DNA of 23,934 bases from Competibacteraceae bacterium UBA6584. GTDB lineage: Bacteria; Pseudomonadota; Gammaproteobacteria; Competibacterales; Competibacteraceae. Shown one piece after another: positions 1 to 7,195 of this stretch. The notes beneath the pieces were generated by a model. It was given only the letters and a program-made list of their open reading frames with translations, had not been told where the DNA came from and made no database searches. A program made the translations under genes and the position numbers. Position 1 is the first letter of the stretch. Every line of letters starts with the position of its first letter. The stretch covers positions 1-23,934 of the forward strand of contig DJIW01000148.1 of NCBI GenBank assembly GCA_002433805.1, read 5' to 3'.

Positions 1-129
1 ACGGTTTAAATCGGACGCTTACGGCCTAACCATCTGGACATTCCTTAGAATCGGTCAAGACGGTCAAACCGGACGATCATGTTGGTGGCAATCTTCTTCC
101 GAATCTTGAAATCAGGTTGTCGGGTCGAA

Positions 130-165
130 GCGCTCCAATGGGGCGCCCTGGAATGACTGGAGCGC
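130..165. repeat. Inverted repeat downstream of the OmpA-domain gene
   Basis: Perfect 8-base arms, GCGCTCCA at 130-137 and TGGAGCGC at 158-165, enclose a 20-base loop. It lies about 35 bases past the stop codon of the minus-strand OmpA-domain gene. No T-run follows on either strand, so it is not a typical intrinsic terminator. It could be a 3' stem-loop that protects the mRNA, or chance. The rest of 1-198 shows no supported gene; a smaller stem (AGCCG/CGGCT, 181-193) sits between this repeat and the stop. Confidence 0.3.
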
Positions 166-198
166 ACCCTGGCGATAGTTAGCCGAAACGGCTGATCT

Positions 199-1260
199 TC
201 AATAACTCACCAGTTCAACGCGCCGATTTTTGGCCCGCCCCTCTTCAGTGGTGTTGGAACTGACCGGAGCGGCAAAAGAAACACCAACCGGCGTCAGCCG
301 GGCCTTGGCGATCCCATAGCGAGCCACGAGAGCGGCGGAAACCGCTTCCGCTCGACGTTGGGACAAGTCCTGATTAAAAGGGAAGGTGCCCACATTGTCG
401 GTGTGGCCCACGACCAGCACCTTCAGCGCCGGGTCGGCCGTGAGCAACCGACCGATCTGCTCCAAGGTTGGATCGGATTCCGGCTTGAGGTCGGTTTTGT
501 TGAAATCGAAATAAATCCCATAGAGGGCGACGCTGCCGCGCTGGGCAATCGCCTGCGCCATCTCCTCGGCTTTGACCACCACCATTTTCTGTTCGCGGGC
601 CTTGGTCTGAAGAATTTCGACGACGGCGATGGTGCGGTCGTTGAAAGCTTTGCAGTACAAATCGTCTCGCAAAGTATAAGTATGCACGGCGACATAAGCG
701 TTTTGCGCGGGCAGTTCGGCCACTGTGAACCGCTGGTTGGCGATGTCTCCGGTAATAGCGCAATAACCATTCGAATTATAGGGATCAGTTATGCGCTCTT
801 CGGGATAGAGAAACATGGCTAAGCTCATATCGCCCCCTCCCCCAGAACTGCTCCGACCGGGATCGCCGCCGCATTCTTTATCTTTGCACTCGAACAGAAG
901 GGAACCCCCTTTGTTCTTGATTTCTTCTTGGTAATTGCGCAGCACCTCCACAGGCGAGCGCTCGGCTGGGATCAGATAGACCAAACGGGTGCGTTCCCCT
1001 TCCAGCGATTTGAAGGTCTTGGGTGCATGAAACCGATTGTTATGCGAATCCTTTCGACCTTCGACAAATTCGAGTGGAGAGAGCGGCAAGGCAAACTCAT
1101 CGAAGCGTTTTACATCATAACCAACGACAAATGAGCCCGCATAACGACCCAGCAACGGATGATCGCGGCTCCCTTTCACATCCGCCGTGGGTAAGGTCGC
1201 TTCACCTTGAGAGACAGTGGTCACGACTAGCAAGGCAAACAGAACAGCGAATTTGTACAT
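199..1260 (-). CDS. DUF4892-like / OmpA C-terminal domain protein
   Basis: A 353-residue envelope protein. Residues 1-21 look like a Sec signal peptide (charged start, hydrophobic core, cleavage near GEA-TLP). The middle, about 35-235, resembles DUF4892, whose function is unknown; it has four cysteines (125, 130, 167, 203) and a Ser/Gly-rich stretch at 137-143. The C-terminus, about 242-353, is an OmpA/MotB peptidoglycan-binding domain: YFDFNKTDLKP at 250-260, GHTDNVG at 285-291, LSQRRAEAV at 299-307 and NRRVEL at 345-350. The Asp in TDN and an Arg in the LSxRR stretch are the residues that bind diaminopimelate in this family. The ATG is preceded by AAGAGG about 9 bases upstream. It probably anchors to peptidoglycan from the periplasm or outer membrane. 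It stands alone, with a 365-base gap upstream and lower GC than the housekeeping genes. The OmpA domain is certain; the DUF4892 label is moderately so. Confidence 0.85.
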   Translation of the reverse strand: MYKFAVLFALLVVTTVSQGEATLPTADVKGSRDHPLLGRYAGSFVVGYDVKRFDEFALPLSPLEFVEGRKDSHNNRFHAPKTFKSLEGERTRLVYLIPAERSPVEVLRNYQEEIKNKGGSLLFECKDKECGGDPGRSSSGGGGDMSLAMFLYPEERITDPYNSNGYCAITGDIANQRFTVAELPAQNAYVAVHTYTLRDDLYCKAFNDRTIAVVEILQTKAREQKMVVVKAEEMAQAIAQRGSVALYGIYFDFNKTDLKPESDPTLEQIGRLLTADPALKVLVVGHTDNVGTFPFNQDLSQRRAEAVSAALVARYGIAKARLTPVGVSFAAPVSSNTTEEGRAKNRRVELVSY

Positions 1261-1625
1261 GACCGATTACCTCTTTTTAGCGCGGATAAATAATCGGGGG
1301 TCAAAAACCGACTAAATTACCTTTACCAACTCGGAAAACAGGTTCGGTTTGAATGACTGGTTAGATCACCAAATTAAGAATCGGCTCCTACATTGTAAAG
1401 CCTAACCTCCTTGACGATTGATCGGCTTTTAAGCCGCCGTGGAATTTGAAGTCTCGTCACCTAGTAGCCTTTGAGGCTCGTTTATTAGTTCTAATGACAG
1501 GGACATCTCACTCCAACTCACTGCTGGGGTTTGTCTACCTTAGCTGTATTCCTGCCGTCATCGTTAGCCCGCGCCCCTGTCATGAGAGCCCGCGCCGGCC
1601 GGTTCGGGTCTTTTTAAGCTGGCGC
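1261..1625. other. Gene-free interval, 365 bases, upstream of the OmpA-domain gene
   Basis: No credible gene on either strand. It is clearly more AT-rich than the genes further right and should hold the promoter of the minus-strand OmpA-domain gene. A TTGACC at about 1300 and a TAAAAA nearer the gene are only poorly spaced candidates. A near-palindrome CGGCTTTTAAGCCG lies at 1422-1435. A plus-strand open frame that begins here and runs into the epimerase gene is a shadow of that gene. Confidence 0.5.
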
Positions 1626-2564
1626 TCAGTACCGCTGTTGGGTCGGATCGCCCAGCGCATCCAGCGTCGCCCGCCAACCCTCGCGAACGCTCGGGTAGAT
1701 GGGCACCCACTCGCTTGCGGCGCGCAGCTTGCGGTTGGAAATCCGCTGCGAGCGCGCCATGAGCGCGCCCAACGATCCGAACAGGCGAACGGTCCAAAGC
1801 GGGGGAAATTTGGGCATTCCAACGCCGAGGGCCGCGGCGAGCGAGTCGGCGCAATCGCGCCGGCGCAGCGGCTCGTCGTCCGCGACATTGTAAATGCCGG
1901 CCGGCGCGCCGAGCGCCGCAACGACCGCGCGGGCCGCATCGTCGTGTGAGATCGAGGAATAAAAGGCTTCCGGAGCACCGGGCAACGGCGCCCAGCCCGC
2001 CCGCACCGCCTCGATCATGGCAAGCGTCTGGAAGGCGTCGGGGCCGTAGAAGCTCGCAAAGCGCAAGACGATACCCGTGCCGCCGCTCTCGGTGAAGCGC
2101 CGCGCCGCTGCTTCAGCGTCGGCCACTGTCCGGTTGTAGCGCGCTGGTCGGATCGGTACCCGCTCGTCGATCCAAGTGTCGCCGCAATCGGGATAGACGG
2201 GAGCGAAAGATTCCTGGAGGAAACACCCGACGCCTGCCGCCAACGCGGCATCGACCAGACCGGCTGAGGCGATTTTTCGGAGGCGGTCGTTTTCGCGCCA
2301 CGCACCGGGCAGAACCAACATGCGCCAAACCGACGCCGGGATATGGGTGGCCAGATTGATGACAGCTTCCTGGCCGGCCAGCGCCGCGCGCAGCGCGGGG
2401 CGGTCAAACAGGTCCAACGAAAGGGGGCGCGCTCGCGCCTGCCGCAACGCGACGGCCTGTTCGGCCGACCGCGCCACGGCGGTTACGGCGTGTCCGGCCG
2501 CGACGAGTTGGGGAATGACGCGCTGGCCGATCACGCCGCTCGCGCCGGTCACGAATACGTTCAT
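1626..2564 (-). CDS. NAD(P)-dependent epimerase/dehydratase family protein (extended or atypical SDR)
   Basis: A 312-residue Rossmann-fold protein of the short-chain dehydrogenase/epimerase superfamily. The N-terminus MNVFVTGASGVIGQRV carries the nucleotide motif GASGVIG (7-13). VINLATHIP at 68-76 matches the NAA-like strand after beta-4, and LRFASFYGPDAF at 167-178 matches the R-x-x-x-x-Y-G-P segment typical of extended SDRs. The usual catalytic YxxxK is not evident: the expected tyrosine region reads ARYNRTVAD (141-149), with no lysine four residues on. This suggests an atypical SDR, a binding protein or a changed mechanism. The start at 2564 is chosen because GAGGGAG lies 6 bases upstream and the Rossmann strand starts immediately; an upstream in-frame ATG at 2609 would add 15 residues outside the fold. 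It is a single gene with long flanks. The substrate cannot be inferred. Confidence 0.8.
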   Translation of the reverse strand: MNVFVTGASGVIGQRVIPQLVAAGHAVTAVARSAEQAVALRQARARPLSLDLFDRPALRAALAGQEAVINLATHIPASVWRMLVLPGAWRENDRLRKIASAGLVDAALAAGVGCFLQESFAPVYPDCGDTWIDERVPIRPARYNRTVADAEAAARRFTESGGTGIVLRFASFYGPDAFQTLAMIEAVRAGWAPLPGAPEAFYSSISHDDAARAVVAALGAPAGIYNVADDEPLRRRDCADSLAAALGVGMPKFPPLWTVRLFGSLGALMARSQRISNRKLRAASEWVPIYPSVREGWRATLDALGDPTQQRY

Positions 2565-2885
2565 CGTGTTCTCCCTCAAGCTGCTTCGTAGTAAGCGCCA
2601 TCCGCGCAATCAGCCAACCGGGATCCGGCGCTTGCACGAGCGGATTACCCTACGTATCCCTTGCCGCAGTTTCTCTACTGCTTTAAAAGGCGTCCAGACA
2701 GCTTAAAGCGTTCGCTTACGTTGGCTCCGCTGCTGGAGCAATCGTTCAGAAAAACAACTCCAGTAAAGTGACCTCATGGTTCGGTTCGGCGGTGGGCTAG
2801 CGGCCAGGTCCGACATGTCGTCTCAATGATCTCTGATTTTCCACTTTTCCAGCGACCGTCCCGACCGGACGGACGAAAGGGAGCG
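2565..2885. other. Gene-free interval, 321 bases, between the epimerase and alcohol dehydrogenase genes
   Basis: No supported gene. It should hold the epimerase promoter (minus strand) and the 3' end of the alcohol dehydrogenase transcript. Small stems are visible: GCAGT/ACTGC at 2666-2681, GCTCC/GGAGC at 2724-2739 and CCGTCC/GGACGG at 2856-2872. The last is 14 bases past the dehydrogenase stop and could be a weak 3' hairpin, but no T-run follows it on the minus strand. No strong promoter match was found. Confidence 0.45.
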
Positions 2886-3941
2886 TTAGCCCCGCAGCGA
2901 GGCCATATCGATCACGAAGCGGTATTTCACATCGCTTTTTAGCATCCGCTCGTAGGCGGCGTTGATCTCTTGCATGTTGATGAGCTCGATATCCGAGGCG
3001 ATCCCGTGCTGGCCGCAGAAATCCAGCATTTCCTGGGTTTCGGCGATACCGCCGATTACCGAACCCGCGACGGACTTTCGCCCCAGGATGAGCGGAAGGG
3101 TATTGAGCATGTCCTCAAGATCGCCGAGGTAGCCGACCAGCACCAGCGTACCGTTTAACGCCAGGGTGGGTAGATAAGGATTCAGGTCATGGGCATACGG
3201 CACGGTGTCGATGATCAGCTCGAAGCGATTCTTGACGGCTTTCATCTGCTCGGCATCAGTGGAAAGCACGATGCGGTCAGCACCCAGCCGCCGCGCATCC
3301 TGCTCCTTGCCCGGCGAGCGGGTGAACAGCGTCACCTCCGCCTCCAACGCTTTGGCGAGTTTCAGCGCCATATGACCCAAGCCGCCCAAGCCGACGACCG
3401 CCACTTTGCTGCCCTTGCCCACCTTCCAGTGACGCAGCGGCGACCAGGTCGTGATCCCGGCGCACAGCAGCGGCGCGGCTCCGGCCAAATCTAGACTGTC
3501 GGAGATTTTCAGCACGAACTGATCGGTGACGACAATTTTTTGCGAGTAACCGCCATAGGTCGGCATTTGATCGTGCGGATCAACGCTGTTGTAGGTCAAG
3601 ATCGAGGAAGCTTCGCAATACTGCTCCAAACCTTGCCCGCATGCCGCGCATTGCTGGCAGGAATCCACCATGCAGCCGACGCCGACCGTATCGCCTGCTT
3701 TGAAGCGCGCGACTTCCGGCCCGACGCTGACGACCCGACCGATGATTTCATGACCGGGGACCGCCGGATAGATTGTGTTGCGCCAATCATTGCGCGCGAT
3801 ATGCAAGTCCGAATGACAGACGCCGCAGTAAAGAATTTCGATCACCACATCGCGCGGGCGCGGCTCGCGGCGCTCGAAGTGAAAAGGCGCGAGGGCGTCG
3901 GTGGGTGAATGGGTCGCGTAACCGAGTACTTTCATCGTCAT
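2886..3941 (-). CDS. Zinc-dependent alcohol/aldehyde reductase, YahK/CAD-like MDR family
   Basis: A 351-residue medium-chain dehydrogenase very like E. coli YahK, an NADPH-dependent aldehyde reductase. Catalytic-zinc ligands are Cys42 in YCGVCHSD, His64/Glu65 in VPGHE and Cys160 in PLLCAGIT. Structural-zinc cysteines are 95, 98, 101 and 109. The coenzyme motif GLGGLGH is at 184-190. The C-terminal SVIGGIAETQEMLDFC and YERMLKSDVKYRFVID stretches match the YahK/cinnamyl-alcohol-dehydrogenase branch. It should reduce aldehydes in the cytoplasm, possibly for detoxification. The start at 3941 (MTMKVLGYA) is preferred because GGAG lies 6-7 bases upstream; an upstream in-frame ATG at 3974 has no such site, and a second ATG at 3935 is also possible. 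It is monocistronic, with a repeat-bearing promoter region directly upstream. Confidence 0.92.
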   Translation of the reverse strand: MTMKVLGYATHSPTDALAPFHFERREPRPRDVVIEILYCGVCHSDLHIARNDWRNTIYPAVPGHEIIGRVVSVGPEVARFKAGDTVGVGCMVDSCQQCAACGQGLEQYCEASSILTYNSVDPHDQMPTYGGYSQKIVVTDQFVLKISDSLDLAGAAPLLCAGITTWSPLRHWKVGKGSKVAVVGLGGLGHMALKLAKALEAEVTLFTRSPGKEQDARRLGADRIVLSTDAEQMKAVKNRFELIIDTVPYAHDLNPYLPTLALNGTLVLVGYLGDLEDMLNTLPLILGRKSVAGSVIGGIAETQEMLDFCGQHGIASDIELINMQEINAAYERMLKSDVKYRFVIDMASLRG

Positions 3942-3969
3942 GGCTTTCTCCAAAGTGACGGGCGATAAC

Positions 3970-4010
3970 ATCAACAGAGATAGACAGCCTGATTCATCAA
4001 ATCAACAGAG
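3970..4010 (-). promoter_or_regulatory. Candidate promoter and operator of the YahK-like gene
   Basis: Two direct copies of ATCAACAGAG (3970-3979 and 4001-4010) start 31 bases apart, about three helical turns. The match extends to ATCAACAGAGnnAGAC in both. Between them is TGATT-CATCA-AATCA (3990-4004), a short dyad. On the minus strand TTGATT (4000-4005) and TATCTC (3977-3982) are 17 bases apart and could serve as -35 and -10, so each repeat would overlap one promoter element. The repeats are seen directly; promoter and operator roles are inferred. Confidence 0.4.
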
Positions 4011-4066
4011 GCAGACCATTCACTGGCCGCTGTAGCGCTCGTCGGTGGCTTTTTCCAGCCATCAGC

Positions 4067-6004
4067 CTACGCTTGCGAAAGGTGGTCCGCACCGCTTTCG
4101 CGCTCGAAAAACGCCCGCACCGCATCGAAGTCTCGGGTGCGCGGCATCGGCGGCAGGCTGTCCAGGAACACCCGCCCGTAGAATTTGCTGGACACGCGCG
4201 GATCGCCCAACACCAACACGCCCCGGTCGCTCACATCCCGAATCAACCGGCCCGCGCCCTGCTTGAGCGCGATCACCGCTTGCGGCAACTGATAGCTCAT
4301 GAACGGATCTTGACCCTGCTGGCGCAACGATTCGATCCGCGCCTGCATCACCGGATCGCCGGGCGCGGCGAACGGCAGCCGGTCGATGATCACGCACGAC
4401 AGCGCCTCGCCCCGCACGTCCACCCCTTCCCAGAAGCTGGCGGTCCCCAACAGCACCGCATTGCCCAAGTCGCGGAACTCCCGCAGCAGCGTCGCTTTCG
4501 AGCGTTCGCCCTGCACCAGCAGCGGATAATCCAAGCGCCCCGCCAGCAAAGCCGCCGCCTCGTGCAAGGCGCGATAGCTGGTAAACAGCAGAAATGCCCG
4601 CCCCCGGCTGGCCGCCAGCACCGGCAAAATCGCCTCCACCAACGCCGCCGTATACCTCGGCGAACCGGGATCGGGCAATCCCGGCGGCTGATACAACACG
4701 GTGTTGCGGGCGAAATCGAAGGGGCTGTCCAGCCGCAGCGCGGCATGATCGGACACGCCCAAGCGCGCCGTAAAATGATCGAACCCCTGGCCGACCGCCA
4801 GCGTCGCCGAAGTAAAAATCCAAGCACCCGGCTGGTTGGCCATCCGCCCCCGAAAAGCCGGTGCGATATCGAGGGGGGTCAAGCTCAAGGTGAAGGCGCG
4901 GCCGCGCGTTTCGAACCAGCGCACGTTGTCCGGACGGCTTTCAGCGCCGGTCAATGCCGTAAGGCGCTGCGCCAGATCCTCGGCGCGTCGGTGGCAATTC
5001 TCCAGACCCTTGCCGCGCTGGGCCGCCTCTTTTAGCGCCAGTCGCAACCGAGCCAAAACCGCGTTCATCTCATCGAGCGCGGCCCGAACCATCGGCTGGT
5101 CGGCCACTTCCCGCCAAGGCGCGCGGCGGTCGGCCAACCCCAGCGCTTCGCGCAACGCCGCCGTCGCCGGGTCTAACTGTTGGGCACACTGGCGCAGATC
5201 GCTGAAATCCGCCGCCTCGCGCGCCTGCTCCACCACCGTATCCCGCGCCAGTTCGAGCAGCTGCCGGTTGCTCAGGGATTTGCCGAAAAACTGGCTGGCG
5301 ATCTCGGGCAATTGATGAGCTTCATCGAGGATAATGGCCTCGGCGCCCGGCAGCAGTTCGGCGAAACCGGTCTCCTTCATCGCCATGTCGGCGCAAAACA
5401 AGTGGTGATTGATCACCAGCACATCCGCCGCCAGCGCCTCGCGCCGGGCCTTGGCCAGAAAGCAGTCGCTCAGTTGCGGGCATTCTTGACCCAAGCAATT
5501 ATCGACGGTGGAGGTGACGCGCGGCCACAGCGGCGAGGCTTCGGGAACGTTCGACACCTCGGCGATATCGCCGCCGCGCGTGCGCCGCGCCCAAGAGTGG
5601 ATGCGTTTCAGCTCGGCGACTTGCTCGCGCGAGGCCAGCCAGCCGCTTTCCTGGACCGCATGCAACCGATAGCGGCAGAGGTAATTGCCGCGTCCCTTCA
5701 GCAAAGCCACCCGCACCGGTAGGTCCAGCGCCTGTCGCACCACCGGCAAATCCCGCTGGAAAAGCTGGTCCTGGAGATGGCGGGTGCCGGTGGAAATGAT
5801 GACCCGCATTCCGGACAACAAGGCGGGGACCAGATAGGCATAGGTCTTGCCAGTGCCGGTGCCGGCTTCGACGACCAGCGTCCCGCCCTCCTCCATAACC
5901 GCGGCGACCGCCTCGGCCATTTGCTGCTGCGATCGCCTCGGCGCGAACCCGGCAACCAAACTGGCCAAGGGGCCGCCCGGCCCCAACCACTCGGCCGCGC
6001 TCAA
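4067..6004 (-). CDS. yoaA: ATP-dependent DNA helicase, YoaA/DinG-like (XPD-type, iron-sulfur)
   Basis: A 645-residue superfamily 2 helicase, close to the roughly 636 residues of E. coli YoaA and shorter than DinG. Visible motifs: Walker A GTGTGKT at 48-54; iron-sulfur cysteines at 110, 170, 175 and 181; DEAH at 227-230 in IILDEAHQLPE; GTASFWEGVDVRG as a late helicase motif; and QGAGRLIRDVSDRG as motif VI. The family unwinds DNA 5' to 3' and in E. coli acts with the polymerase clamp-loader subunit HolC in repair of blocked forks. The start is a TTG at 6002-6004; an in-frame stop lies ten codons upstream with no ATG or GTG between. There is no clear Shine-Dalgarno. It begins 24 bases after the lipoprotein stop, so translation may be coupled to it. 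The stop codon is TAG. YoaA versus DinG rests on length and is fairly likely. Confidence 0.85.
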   Translation of the reverse strand: MSAAEWLGPGGPLASLVAGFAPRRSQQQMAEAVAAVMEEGGTLVVEAGTGTGKTYAYLVPALLSGMRVIISTGTRHLQDQLFQRDLPVVRQALDLPVRVALLKGRGNYLCRYRLHAVQESGWLASREQVAELKRIHSWARRTRGGDIAEVSNVPEASPLWPRVTSTVDNCLGQECPQLSDCFLAKARREALAADVLVINHHLFCADMAMKETGFAELLPGAEAIILDEAHQLPEIASQFFGKSLSNRQLLELARDTVVEQAREAADFSDLRQCAQQLDPATAALREALGLADRRAPWREVADQPMVRAALDEMNAVLARLRLALKEAAQRGKGLENCHRRAEDLAQRLTALTGAESRPDNVRWFETRGRAFTLSLTPLDIAPAFRGRMANQPGAWIFTSATLAVGQGFDHFTARLGVSDHAALRLDSPFDFARNTVLYQPPGLPDPGSPRYTAALVEAILPVLAASRGRAFLLFTSYRALHEAAALLAGRLDYPLLVQGERSKATLLREFRDLGNAVLLGTASFWEGVDVRGEALSCVIIDRLPFAAPGDPVMQARIESLRQQGQDPFMSYQLPQAVIALKQGAGRLIRDVSDRGVLVLGDPRVSSKFYGRVFLDSLPPMPRTRDFDAVRAFFERESGADHLSQA

Positions 6005-6028
6005 GCGAAGGTATCGCGGTTGACCGTT

Positions 6029-7033
6029 CTAATGGGCGAATTGCGAGGCACGCGCTTCGGCTTCCTCGGAGCCGCTCACATTACCGATCGCTCTGCGGGC
6101 CGAACTGATCAATCTCCAGTTGCGGGATTGCAGCGCCCGATTGCCTCCCGCCAAATTGTTTGACTTGCTGGCCAGCGACTCCGCCTGCTGGTACTGGCCT
6201 TGATGGAGGCGGATTTGCGCCAGATCGTACCAGATGCCGGCGTTGCGCGGCTCGATGCGCAGCGCCCGCTCCAAGGCGGCGCCCGCCTTATCCAACTGGT
6301 TGCTCTTGACGTATTTGTCCGCGCTTTCCAGCAAGGCCACCACCGCCTGATTGCCGTCTCGATTAATTTCCGCCGGCGGCAAATCCGCCGTCCGGGGCGG
6401 CGGGGCGGCGGGCGTCGCGCGCGGCGGCGGGGCGACCGGAGCCGGGTTCGGATCCAAATCCGGATCCGGCGGAGCCGTCATCGCCACGGTGGGATTGACG
6501 GGCGCGGGCGCGCCCGAGGCGGCGGGCGCGGGCGCGGTGGGCGCAACCGGCGGGGGAACTGGGGCTACTGGCGGTTTCACCCGCTGGGTCATCGGCACCA
6601 CCGAGGGTTGCGGCTCGGGCAACGCGCCGGGCATCGACTGGGTTCGCGCGGAATAAGGCGTGGCGGCGCCGGGCGGATACGCCGGCGGCTGGTACTGTTC
6701 CACCGAGGCGGGCGGATAACCCAGCGGGCGGGACCGCCCCCCTGCTTCGACAGGATAGGAAGCCGTCGGCGGCAAATCGCCATAACCGTTTGAAGGAGCC
6801 CTCGATTCCCTGGGCAGCGACGGATCTTCCAGGGGCAACGCCTCCAGGTCCGAGGATAAGGGTCGCGAGGGTTGGGCGGGATTCGCCGGCGGCTGGCGCG
6901 CGGTGCGATCCACCACCGGCGCCCGAGAGGCCGATCGGGCGGATCGTTGCCAGGGATACGAAGTGGTCGAACAAGCCGACAACCCCAATGTCAGCGCCAG
7001 CACGCCCAGGCACGGCTTTAAAAGTGTCTTCAT
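6029..7033 (-). CDS. Proline-rich TPR outer-membrane lipoprotein, LpoP-like candidate activator of PBP1b
   Basis: A 334-residue lipoprotein. MKTLLKPCLGVLALTLGLSAC ends in lipobox LSAC with lipid-accepting Cys21; Ser at +2 favours outer-membrane sorting. Residues 22-226 are a long, disordered-looking linker rich in Pro and Ala. Residues about 227-295 form TPR-like helices, with LDKAGAALERALRIEPRNA (248-266) and YQQAESLASKSNNLA as repeat cores, followed by RNWRLISSARRAIG. This order (lipobox, Pro-rich linker, C-terminal TPR) and the position just downstream of mrcB match LpoP of Pseudomonas aeruginosa, an outer-membrane activator of PBP1b encoded beside its synthase. The start at 7033 is chosen because AAGGGG lies 6 bases upstream and the signal peptide starts there; 12 extra residues would precede it otherwise. 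The 162-base gap to mrcB shows no terminator. The function is inferred from architecture and context. Confidence 0.8.
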   Translation of the reverse strand: MKTLLKPCLGVLALTLGLSACSTTSYPWQRSARSASRAPVVDRTARQPPANPAQPSRPLSSDLEALPLEDPSLPRESRAPSNGYGDLPPTASYPVEAGGRSRPLGYPPASVEQYQPPAYPPGAATPYSARTQSMPGALPEPQPSVVPMTQRVKPPVAPVPPPVAPTAPAPAASGAPAPVNPTVAMTAPPDPDLDPNPAPVAPPPRATPAAPPPRTADLPPAEINRDGNQAVVALLESADKYVKSNQLDKAGAALERALRIEPRNAGIWYDLAQIRLHQGQYQQAESLASKSNNLAGGNRALQSRNWRLISSARRAIGNVSGSEEAEARASQFAH

Positions 7034-7195
7034 TGCTGTCCCCTTACTGGGTCCACGATCCCGCACCATGACTCAAGATTCAAGCAAAAATGGCTCATCG
7101 ATTTTACTTTAGCAGCGCGCGACGCGAGCCGCCATCAGGGTTGCGCCAGGGATGTCCGTCGTTCCAGACGTCCTCTCGGTCAGCCTCCATCGCGG

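Noticed and set aside
1586..1620. GC-rich stem followed by TCTTTTTAA on the plus strand
   Set aside because: The pairing is broken by an internal mismatch and no plus-strand gene lies upstream to terminate.
1446..1949. Plus-strand open frame of 167 codons
   Set aside because: Most of it is antisense to the epimerase gene, has no ribosome binding site, and its protein looks like GC-rich shadow translation.
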